Positions 54,897-64,000 of a stretch of 64,000 nt of DNA are shown in pieces. The notes under the pieces were generated by a model. It had not been told where the DNA came from, made no database searches, and saw nothing but the letters and a program-made list of their open reading frames with translations. Position 1 is the stretch's first letter, and each line of letters opens with the position of its first letter. Both the position numbers and the translations under genes were made by a program. The stretch is from Caenorhabditis elegans (lineage: Eukaryota > Nematoda > Chromadorea > Rhabditida > Rhabditidae): assembly GCF_000002985.6 (NCBI RefSeq), contig NC_003281.10:5146001-5210000 (forward strand). The letters are read 5' to 3'.

Positions 54897-55182
54897 TACA
54901 GTACCCAAGGTCTCGACACGACGAATGTTTGTTAAATATGAAAACACGTGCGCCGTTAAGGAGTACTGTAATTTCAAATTTTAGTTGTTGTTGAATTTTC
55001 ATAATTTTCATCTCGCTATGTTGAAATTTGAGTTTTTAAAATAAATATATCTATTTTTTATCGAAAAACTTCGAAAAATTGTGGGAAATTCCGCAACAAT
55101 GAAAATTTGAAGATACAGTACTCTTTCAAGGAGCACGACTTTCTACATTTTACAAAATTTGTTGTGTCGAGACCGGGAGCAA
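54897..55182. repeat. GGTCTCG fold-back repeat copy (well preserved)
   Basis: The left end is TACAGTACCCAAGGTCTCGA with CACGACGAATG and GCGCCGTTAAGGAGTACTGT. The right end has TACAGTACTCTTTCAAGGAG and TTGTGTCGAGACCGGGAG. It is one of the clearer members. Confidence 0.65.
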
Positions 55183-56614
55183 TATTTCTGAAAATTAAAT
55201 ATTACTTGGTCACAAAAGAGAGTCAACTTTTGTAATAGAAATAAAATAAAATTGGTTATTTCCACTATTACAAGACTTTCAGAAATAATTAGTCGCCAAA
55301 CGATTGTTTCAGTCAAAAATAATTTCCTAATTTGAATTAAACGTCAATTCAAGTCATGCGATGAAATAAATGACTGGTGAATAACTGTTGAAATTCAAAG
55401 ATTGTCTGGTTAGGTTTAATCATTGATAAGAATTGAATTGAGAATTAGAGAAGAAAAGAAATTGCGAATTTTGTTTTTAAGTTGATAAGTCAAATAGATA
55501 TGGACTGATTACACCGTCAAGCATTTTCTGTAGTTTATGTCACTTTTATCACATTTTGACAAAATTGGATGTTGTGTACGAAAACCACACGCAAAGTACG
55601 GTTTTATCAAACGAAAATGCGTTTTCTACAAAATTTGAAGTTCAAATGGAAAATCATAATTGTTTGCACGTAGTTTTCAATCAAAATATATCGTCACACT
55701 TGAGTTAAAAATTGAATTAGGCCCGATACAATGAACGGTCAGTCATCGAAGTCGACGTACATAGGGGCGCAGACAACACACACATTGAAGACGTGGAGGA
55801 TTTCATTTTTTCCGGTTTTAATACAAGGAAGAGAATAAGAAAGGCAACAGGTGCCACTTTTAATTGGAAATCAAAAGGTTATGCGGAAGTCTGAAGAAAA
55901 TCGAAAAATGTTTGATTTAAAAAAAACATCTCAGAGCATGATTGTAGAGCATAGAGTTGGTTGCCTAGGTTTCCATCTCAAAGAATAGGCTGTGATTGCA
56001 GGTGACCTGGCTACAGTGTACCCTTTATATTATCAAGAAGGATATCTCGGGGTTTTATTTTTTCTATGTTTGATGTCAGAGAAAGAATATCGAAAACATT
56101 ATAGCGTCCTCATTAACGAAATTATCGGGAGGGTTTTTTTTTGATAAATGGAGAAGCGACATTTGGATAATTTGTTATATTATACTCGAAATAGTCCCAA
56201 AAGTTTCGAAAAAATTTTTTTTGTGAATTTCTGTATATGTGAAAAAAATCTATGAAATGTCACGAGATGAATGACAAAAAATTGCAAAATAAATATGAAA
56301 ATAACCGAATATTTAAGTAATAATTTGCGACCGCTGCGACACGGAAAAGTTGGGAAAACTGGAAATTATTGCTGAAATCAGGTTTTTTTTTCGAAACTTT
56401 TGAACAGCCATGAAACTTTTGAGAATTCTTTGAAAAGTTTCGTGAAATTTGGATTTTAAGGGCATTTAGGGTATAATGAAGCAAAACAATTTTGATCGAA
56501 ACAAATAAATTTAAAGAGACGAAGTTCAGGGGAAACATCTATAAATCGTGGAAAGAGAAGAAAACGAATATCCATTAATAAAAGTAGGTCAAATTGAACA
56601 TCGAAAAGAAGAAA

Positions 56615-56762
56615 CAGAGAGAGAGAGAGAGAGAGATCGTCTAGAATAAATCAACTACAAATGAAATCTTTCTTTTAAGCAATTCAAGCCTTAACAGTCA
56701 CATTAACTATACACGAAGTTCCCCTAATACGACTATGATAGAGATAGAGAGAGAGAGAGAGG
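56615..56762. repeat. Paired GA microsatellites
   Basis: (GA)n of about 20 bp at 56615-56635 and another at 56741-56762, followed by CT-rich sequence at 56.8 kb on the same strand. GA/CT tracts are common near worm promoters, but none is identified here. Confidence 0.8.
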
Positions 56763-57789
56763 AAACAATTGAGAGGGAGTAACAGCCCACAAAAATCGCT
56801 TGTTCTTTTCTTCTTTCTCTTTCTTGTCTCTCTCTCTCTTCTCGTTCTGTTTCTCTACCTATCTCTCTTCAGTTCATGTGTTATCTATAATTGTTTTTCT
56901 CGTGAACAACTACCTCTATTGGCTACACTTGATCTCAAAGTGTGGTCTATGTTCTAGCCATTTTTGTACGTGTAGTTTTTGAAACCGATAGAAATGTGGA
57001 AAACAATTATGGCGAGTTTTGTTGGGGGAAACCGAAATTTCTATTTGAACAAAAACTTTTTGAAGATTCAAGACGTGGAATAGAACAAAAATGTCTAATT
57101 TATGTATCAAATTTGCAAGAAGATCGTGCAAAATACTCGAAATTCGGCGTTGTTCTCGAAGAGTCTTCCCCGATTCTCAAAAGATCGGTATCGGAAAATA
57201 AGTCGAATGATTTGAAGAAAAGATAAATTCGGTCTATTTCCATGAATATTATGCATGTGAAAAGAAAAATCGGGTTTTTATACGATTTTTTGAACTTGTA
57301 CAAGATTTTGTTGGTGAAAATCGGATTAAAACATCGAACTAGAAACATTCAACCGAAAATGATTAATTTTGAATTAAATTTGTGATCATCGTCTAGAAAA
57401 TTCTAAAAGTTAAAAAAGAGAACTAAACTACAAACCACGGATCAAAATGACTGTGTTCTGCTTGTGGTTTATGCTTACAAACACGTAGAGAAAAAATACA
57501 AATATTTTCAAAGTGATGGAGGCAACAAAGATAACAGTATGTTTTGATCATACGGAAGTAAAAATAGAAGATCAACAGATTCTTCACTGTAATTTCTGAA
57601 AATTGGTGTTTCAGCCTTAATTTGACTACTGGAAGTTCGAATTGAAATACATAGATGGATATATTTCTTTGCAGAAAAAACAACTCGATTGAAAAAAATT
57701 CATATTCTTACAAAAAAAAACATTCATACGTTCTTACTGAAGAGACAAAAAAAAAAAAGTAACCCATAATTGAAAAGAGAATTAGAAGA

Positions 57790-57888
57790 ACGATAATAAA
57801 TAAATGGGGTCGGGAAATGAGGTCGGGAACGATAATAAATAAATGAGGTCGGGAACGATAATAAATAAATGAGGTAAAAACGATAATG
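57790..57888. repeat. 26-bp minisatellite
   Basis: The unit ACGATAATAAATAAATGAGG followed by TCGGGA is present in about three full copies plus a partial copy and a degenerate start and end, just 100 bp beyond the morc-1 stop codon. Confidence 0.8.
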
Positions 57889-57985
57889 AAAAAAGAGAAA
57901 GCTAAAAATCTCTGAAAAGATTATAAATGAACATGCTATAATTGTACAAGTACGTCCTTCTGGGAAAACAGGGCGAGCTGGAATA

Positions 57986-60897
57986 TTATTTTTTCTTTCC
58001 TTTGATTTGGTGCTCAATATTTTTCAGTTTCTCCTCGACAGTTCCAGAAGCAGGCTGAAATTTCAAAAGTTTCAACGATAAAAAAAAGATAAATAAAGCT
58101 TACAATCTTGAAATTATGTGTCGGGTTCCTCTTGAGATGATCAAGAACTGATCCAATCTGACGCATAATAGCTTGCTGTGCGTCTACGATTCTCTGATTG
58201 TTTTTGAAGTTTCGTCGTGAGGTTTGCTCCACAATGTTCGTCGGGTCAAAGTCTCGTTGACCGTTCTTTGGAAGAGGTTGTTCTCCATGAGCGGTCAGAA
58301 ACTGGTTGAGCATTTCTTCTAGCCATTTCTCCCGAGTCATTTTCTGAAAAATATACACAGATTTTGTGATGCAAATATTTGAAAAAACTCACAGGTGCTC
58401 TCACAACAGCCTTTCCTTTGACTTTTGACTTTTTTGGCGCAGTAGCGTATCTTTCTTCGTTCTCAGAGTCTGAGTCATCATCTGATTGATCTCTTCTATT
58501 TCTTCTCGAAACTCTTTCAATTGGTCTTTTAGCACGTTGGCGCGGTGCTCTGATCGTCAGTGCCTCTTGCGACTCATCCGATTCTTCTCCCATAATCATA
58601 TCCAATTGTGAACTTGGCGCAGTTCCAGCTCTACGAGAAATTTCGGAAACTGCGGGTGAGATTGCTCTTCCAGTACTGTGCCTGCGTTGGACTTCTGCGA
58701 TATGACTGTCATGCGCATTGTTTGGAATGGGTTCCATCTTGACAGATGTTGTTGAGAATGATTCTCCCAATCTGTGACCACCAGTGGATGAATGAATTCT
58801 TTCGTGACTTTCTATCTTCGCGACGTTCAATAGACGAGACGAAGAAGAACAGGATGATGCCGAGCGAATAGAATTTTGAGAGTCGGACGATGATGGTGCT
58901 GAATTAGTCAACCGTTTCTGTGGTAGGATATGATCATATTTTTCCGGTAGTTTACTGAAGTCGTTATCTTCGGCGACAATGGTGCGACAACCATGATGGT
59001 TTACGTTTTCGCAGCAGAAGAAATCATCATTCGAGCCGACTATTTCATTCGGACGAGATGCTTTGATCCAGGTTCGGCACATTTCTAAAAAAAAACAGTA
59101 AATTAGTTTAATTATAAAACGAAAAAACTCACGACACAGCTTCCAAATCCCACACGTCGTCCACATCACCTGATCCCTCGCGCTGTCGTGAGTTTGAACA
59201 CATGTCGTTGAGGTGGTATTATTGTATCCATAAACGCCCCATAGCACCGCCCAAACGTCATCGCCCTCGTAAATTCTCACGTTCCAGGTATTTTTCAGAT
59301 GTGTTGGAATCCAACTCTTCTCCAAATACATGGAATAGTCGCGTAGAGCATCGTTGCACTTTCTAACGAGCACTTGGAAATCCTTCACATGATCGAAGCC
59401 TTGTTTGTTTTGTGCCGCACTGAACAACGAATAATCCAGACTCAGGAACATTGAAATACCGATGCTGTTCGCGAATTTACTAAAGAACTTGGCTTCCTTG
59501 TTTCCCCATAAAATCAATCGATTGTTGATGTAGAAGTGGATACCATTGTTCGATCTGTCCTTGGTTTCAATTCCCATGTTGAGATGGAATGATTTTTCAC
59601 TCTTTCCTTCTTTCTTGAATGCATCTCGATCGGCAATGGCCGAATCCAAATTCTTCTGACTGGTGTCAACACGAAGCCGCAAACTTTTCTGATTGGCGCG
59701 ATCCTCCCTTCGGACAGACGTGTAATTCGTGCCACCAATTTCCGACATCACCAAAGCCTTCTCTTCTTCGCCTGAAACAAATTACAGTTATATTCTTTGG
59801 GTGTCAATGACTCACATTTCTTGACTGTCTCATTCTTTTCATCAAGAATCTTGTTGTAGGCGGCTGTGAACTGATCACCACTAATTAGTTGTTGCTTCTT
59901 CGCAATCCAGTTTTCAGAAATCCTTTTCGGCAGAACTTGTTCTCCGCGGACATGAATCTGAAAATAGATTTTCAGAATTAAATGTTACAATTTTCGTAAA
60001 AAGCTGAGATAACGAGAGAGAATTTTACTTACCCTCATTCTAGGCTTGAGATAAATGAACTCCAAATATTTTCGAAGAGACTCGCGCCAAGGCTTGTTTT
60101 CCTCGCCTGAATCGACAATAATGTCAGTCGGATCCTTCGTCGTGTTGATTGCCAGTTCTCCAGTCACACTTCTTCTCAGATTGCCAATGATGATGATCGT
60201 TCCCGTACTTCCAGTGATTTTATCGGCCAATTCAGCAAGAGTTCTGGATCCAAGTGGAGCATATTTACCGATAATCTTCATTTCAAGATTGAAACGATCT
60301 TTTTCGCTTTCGGTTTGACAAATTGGAATACCATCCAAGTCGAAAGAAGGGCACGGCACAAACACCGAATTCGTCAGTCCTTGGTCTTCATGGAAGCGAT
60401 GAGAAATGAGGAGAGCTGTTATAATTCCGTCTTTCTTCGTTACCAGTAACAGTTCACGTCCCAAATGAAATGCTCCAGATTTGAGTCCGTTGCCATATCG
60501 GCCGATTTTGTAAGAACATTTTGCTGAGTGTCCAAACGTGATGGCGTGAAGTGCCTCTTCGCGAGCCATGCCCAGTCCATCATCACGAAGTTCAAGAAAC
60601 TGTTCATTATTGATGTCCACTGTAAATATAAACATTTTCTCTCTACTGAAATTAACAATTCAAAACTTACGAAAATCGATGTGAAGATCTCTCGCATCTG
60701 CGTCATACGCATTATCCACTAGCTCTGCTATTGCCGACAAGGGACCAATGTGGGTGTGACTGAAATTTTTATGGGTATTGATTTTGAATGTGTTTTAGAA
60801 AGATTAAAATTTACCTGTTGCTTTTCAGGAAGTTGAGGTTCACTGAAGCTTTTTCCAGCTTTTTGTAGTCATCCCCATTAGTGTCATTGGGCATCAT
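57986..60897 (-). CDS. morc-1: MORC-1, GHKL ATPase with CW-type zinc finger
   Basis: Eight exons (60815-60897, 60671-60759, 60033-60619, 59816-59957, 59133-59771, 58393-59084, 58104-58343, 57986-58054) give 846 aa. GHKL ATPase at about 25-240: motif I SAIAELVDNAYDADARDL (Asn44), motif II DDGLGMAREEALHAITFGHS and GRYGNGLKSGAFHLG. An S5-like domain with basic patches follows. A CW-type finger sits near 513-546 (C-Q-M-C-R-T-W and FFCCENVNHHGC). Then a Ser/Arg-rich region with basic nuclear-signal-like RAPRQRAKRPIERVSRRNRR and a short C-terminal coiled coil. MORC ATPases are nuclear clamp-like DNA compactors. Worm morc-1 acts downstream of heritable nuclear RNAi and maintains germline chromatin. 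The 48-bp intron 59085-59132 is in frame and stop-free and falls inside the CW finger. Confidence 0.95.
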
Positions 60898-61622
60898 TAT
60901 TTTCGTAAATGCTGAAATATATTTAAATCAATCATTTTTGGATAATAGTCCTTGAAGAAAAGGGTGATCGACGGAGAAAAAGGTAAACTTGAGAAAAGGT
61001 TAAAGACATTGAAAAATAGAGGCCCGAACAGAGGACAAATGGAATTTTGTGGGCCATTCGAAACACTTTAGGCCAATGCAGCATATATCCGGTATTAAAA
61101 AGCCATTATTTGCGCCCAAAAGAAAAAAATCGTGAAAGGAAAACACAACAACAACATTTTTCGAAATATCTCGCCCAAAAGCTCCGCGACGCGTGCTGCG
61201 GGCGGTCCGAAATGCGGCCTGGGTCTCGAAGCGACAAGTGTTACGGTAGTCAATTTCAAGGCTTTTGGCGGAAAGAGAAAGAAAAATTGGCTTTGGCGTT
61301 AATCAGTTGATTTTAAACGAATTTAGACGGAAGAAAATGACTAAATTATCAGAGGAATTCGAAGAGTAACATGATCCGAGTGAAAATGCGGCAACATAAT
61401 GAATCCCTGCTCTAGAGTGATGTGCACGAGTTTTATATAGAGAACATTTTTAATTACAGATTAAGTAGTGGAAGAATTTTAAATTTGAATAAAACAAGGA
61501 AATATCTGCATTACGGAATCTAACCGGAATCTAAAATTAGAATTTCATTGATTGAACTAGAGAAATCAATAAAATACCCGGTTTATTCAAAAAATATAAA
61601 TAAAACTACTGAAGTAAAAGAA
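60898..61622. other. Spacer morc-1 to syx-18
   Basis: 725 bp between same-strand genes: morc-1 upstream sequence and the syx-18 3' UTR. It contains a lone half of the dispersed repeat (GGGTCTCGAAGCGACAAGTG near 61.21 kb) and a GC-rich patch before it. No coding signal. Confidence 0.5.
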
Positions 61623-62883
61623 TTACAATTTAGTAACAATAATAAGAATCAGTACAAAAATAATGGCAACAGTGAGCATACAAATACAATGCATTTTTTT
61701 GTTTCCTTTTTGATATCGTTCCGCTTTGAAGACATCTTCAACTGCTTTCGACACACGAATCGAGGTCTGTTCAACATTATAGTCTATTCTGAAATTAAAA
61801 TTTACTATAATTGACCTTAAAGCTTCGTTTTACCTATCAATGACGCTTCCTTGATCTACAATCATTTCTGATAAATCCTGGAAGAGTGTATTTAATTCTC
61901 TAATTGATGTGTTCACAGCCATCACTTCCTTTTCGCGCTCTCGAACTTCTCGATCGTTATTCATAAATTGTTGAAGCTGGGCCATTGATATTTCTGTAGA
62001 TGGTGACACATCTAGCTCAGCCCAATTGGGAGCATCAATCAGTGGATCTGTTGTGATAAGGTAATTGTCCACGTTACGGGAACGATTCTGAAACAATTTT
62101 GATGTGCTGAATGAAACTTTTTCAAATCGCTTACCTGGATATCACTCAAATATTTCAGTTGTCTTCCTCTAAATTCATCGGTAATTTGGCTAAGTGTTAG
62201 GCTCAGGGTTGCAGCAGCATTTTCTCTTAACTTTCGCTGCATAGGTTTTTCTTTGTTATGACTTCCAGATATCATTCTGGAAAATTTTGAATTACCTAAG
62301 TCAAACCGAGTCTGTAAATAACAAACCTGATTAGCCTTTGACAATGTGTGAGCATTTGAGTGATTTGCTCCGTCGTCTGTTCCATTTGCTTCTCTTCTTT
62401 TTCGAATGCTTCATCTCCAAAATTAGGTCGCGAAATGTGTTTTCTCTGTGCCTCTCCAAGTTCATCTAGTCTTCTCTGAACTCTTTCAACTTCGAATTCT
62501 ACTTGATCAGCAGTATGAATCCAAACTGGCTCTTCATCGGATTCTTGTCGCCCATCTTCAAGTTCCACTAAGGCCATTCGTTCTTCTGAAAAATACATTA
62601 TTGCAGACTGCAATTCGCAGTACAGAATTTGATCATTTGAAAAGAAGAGATTTTAGAAAAACCTATTTAATAAAAGTCATTTAATGAATATTTGAACCAA
62701 TTCAGAATACTCACCATCACCACGACTCCTCACAATTATATCTGTATCATCTTTATAAATTAATCGACTTTGATGAGCATTTGAACGTAAAAGCATAAAA
62801 ACTTCTGTCAAATTTCTCGTTGTTCCGTAAATTTCATTTTTCTTTGCAGCATTTGCAGCAGCGGTAACAGAAGAGGAAGCCAT
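61623..62883 (-). CDS. syx-18: SYX-18, syntaxin-18/Ufe1-like Qa-SNARE
   Basis: Five exons (62715-62883, 62327-62585, 62135-62276, 61834-62087, 61623-61788) give 329 aa. The N-terminal half is helical (LTEVFMLLRSNAHQSR, QRRLDELGEAQRKHISRP). The SNARE motif is near 240-295, with the Qa zero-layer glutamine in IRELNTLFQDLSEMIVDQGS. A single C-terminal membrane anchor (about 307-327, CICMLTVAIIFVLILIIVTK) leaves almost no lumenal tail. Syntaxin 18 is the ER Qa-SNARE for Golgi-to-ER retrograde fusion. The ATG directly follows TTTTTTCCAG, consistent with trans-splicing. Confidence 0.94.
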
Positions 62884-63873
62884 CTGGAAAAAATCAATAA
62901 AATGCTAGAATAAAAACGTTGCAAATTTACTTCCAGAGTGACGTTATCCAGCGAACGACATCAATTTGGAGAGGAAAAAGGGGAATGTGCGATGGAGCGT
63001 GTTTACTTTGGAATTTTCTTGCATATCGGCTGCGATAAATGGAAAGAAAAAAAGTTGCCGGCGAGCGAAAGAATCATTCAACCCACATTTATTGTTTTAT
63101 GAAAAGCCTGAACGCAAAATTTTGCGATTTCAGCTCCGAAAATACGACGCCCGGTCTCGACACGATAATATTTATTAAATGCGAAAAGGTGTGCGCCTTT
63201 AAAGGTTACTGTAGTTTGAAATTTTTCATACATAGTATTTCTCTCGAGTTGTTCAAATTCAAGTGTTTTCATATTATTTCGCTTTAGTTTTTAATAAAAA
63301 ATTAAATTTTCTTCAAAACATTTAGAAAATTGATAATCAACACCAAAAGTTTAAATTTACAGTACTCTTCAAAGGTGCACACTTCTTTTATTTAACGAAA
63401 ACTTGTCGTGCTGATTTTTGGCACCGAATTTTTGTGCAAAAATCGTAGATTGTAATTTTGAAAATAAATTTCTAAATTTAAAATATTAGCAACAGAAATG
63501 AAAAAATTAACAACTTTCTGAAAAACTCAGTCTGGAAAATAAAAACTAAAATATGTAGGCAAGTCGAAAATTTTGAAAACAATTTTTTTTTTCGATTCTC
63601 AAAACAGTGGAAAACAACATCCTTTGGCATTGATACATCAGACTTGACTGTTTTTAGCTTTTAATTGATAAAACACTCAAACGTATGCAACGTTTGGACC
63701 TGAAAAGCTCCCAATGACAAGATCAAAGTGAGAATGATTAGTGAATAGATATGCAGGTATGTATGAGATTGAAGCACCGATCAGACCAGGAAGCAAAGGA
63801 ATAGTACTTTTAGAAGAATATTATAAGGTTTCAAATTTTATCTAAAGAATTTTTCATCTTCAATTCGTGCTCA
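62884..63873. other. Spacer right of syx-18
   Basis: About 1 kb with the syx-18 promoter next to 62883 and a GGTCTCG fold-back repeat (about 63145-63435). No supported gene. Confidence 0.5.
63145..63435. repeat. GGTCTCG fold-back repeat copy
   Basis: The left end is CCCGGTCTCGACACGATAAT with GCGCCTTTAAAGGTTACTGT. The right end is TACAGTACTCTTCAAAGGTG with AACTTGTCGTGCTGA and a TTTTTGGCACC tail. Confidence 0.65.
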
Positions 63874-63984
63874 ATGACCGGTGCTAATGCTGTAAAGTCA
63901 AAAACCGCTATGGCCAATTCCGTTGGTGTAGCTCATGCTGATGTGTCCAGTGGCATTGTTCAGAAAGAAAATACGTTCGGCTGA
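63874..63984 (+). CDS. Short ORF with coding-like codon use, unknown (36 aa)
   Basis: From ATG to TGA the frame reads MTGANAVKSKTAMANSVGVA then HADVSSGIVQKENTFG. Codons are the GCT/GCC/TCC/GTT/GGT types favoured in expressed worm genes, unlike the flanks. There is no membrane segment or known domain. It could be a tiny gene or the edge of one continuing past the window; the minus strand across the same bases is also partly open. I do not recognise it. Confidence 0.33.
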   Translation: MTGANAVKSKTAMANSVGVAHADVSSGIVQKENTFG

Positions 63985-64000
63985 AAACTGAAATAATTCG

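Larger units (their letters stand above)
53661..57985. other. 4.3-kb spacer emb-8 to morc-1; repeats but no supported gene
   Basis: Between the emb-8 start and the morc-1 3' end. It holds two GGTCTCG fold-back repeats (about 53.79-54.18 and 54.90-55.18 kb), two GA microsatellites (56615-56635, 56741-56762) and a 26-bp minisatellite (57790-57888). Short open frames at 56.8-57.2 kb look compositional. The emb-8 promoter should be adjacent to 53660. Confidence 0.55.

Noticed and set aside
56769-57226. Plus-strand ORFs near the GA/CT tracts (MFFSSFSFLSLSLF..., MVYVLAIFVRV...)
   Set aside because: Simple-sequence composition and no exon-like boundaries.
1-64000. tRNA, rRNA, CRISPR and bacterial-type operon signals
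   Set aside because: No cloverleaf with A and B boxes, no rRNA-like stretch and no spaced direct repeats were found; bacterial features are not expected in this nematode DNA.

Overview
The window is nematode nuclear DNA and almost certainly Caenorhabditis elegans. Genes are dense and split by short introns (many of 45-60 bp) that end in TTTTCAG, spacers are AT-rich, and same-strand genes sit 140-270 bp apart as in trans-spliced operons. Gene content and order (gars-1, an SLC25 carrier, ulp-1, prp-19, emb-1, pup-1, pup-2, hira-1, emb-8, morc-1, syx-18) match a block of C. elegans chromosome III that I recall from general knowledge. No database was consulted. Exon junctions were placed by hand from GT/AG sites and reading phase; every complete model closes to a whole number of codons.

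Layout, left to right. 1-3578 (-): 5' part of an HGH1-like armadillo gene. 3.6-6.0 kb: no intact gene, but fragments of a possible decayed GNAT acetyltransferase. 6041-7127 (-) RBM42-like RNA-binding protein, divergent from 7546-9316 (+) GRWD1-like ribosome-assembly factor. 9532-16358 (-): probable operon gars-1, TRAPPC2L-like, oxy-4 (transcribed in that order), with a small ATG-less spliced gene or pseudogene on the other strand inside an oxy-4 intron. 17960-19291 (-) ornithine-carrier-like SLC25 protein; 20279-23739 (-) ulp-1; 24356-26042 (-) prp-19. 26790-34053 (+): probable operon of a small b5-like membrane protein, emb-1 and pup-1. 40016-41885 (+) pup-2; 42737-44127 (+) an SDS22-like LRR protein; 45131-50663 (+) probable operon hira-1 then the MOCS2A-like gene. 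50968-53660 (-) emb-8; 57986-60897 (-) morc-1; 61623-62883 (-) syx-18; a short unexplained ORF at the right end.

Functions are mostly core cell biology: tRNA charging, splicing, SUMO cycling, Fe-S and molybdenum cofactor assembly, P450 electron supply, vesicle traffic and the anaphase-promoting complex. There is also a notable group linked to germline small-RNA and chromatin control (pup-1, pup-2, hira-1, morc-1).

Non-coding highlights: a 350-bp palindromic element with an 8-bp target duplication in the prp-19 divergent promoter; a perfect 28-bp-TIR element beside an 18-G run in a ulp-1 intron; at least eight copies of one fold-back repeat family; and four introns whose length is a multiple of three with no in-frame stop, so a translation of unspliced DNA reads straight through them. 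I saw no tRNA, rRNA or CRISPR. I found no clearly new multi-gene system; the best unexplained items are small orphan coding signals in spacers and introns.
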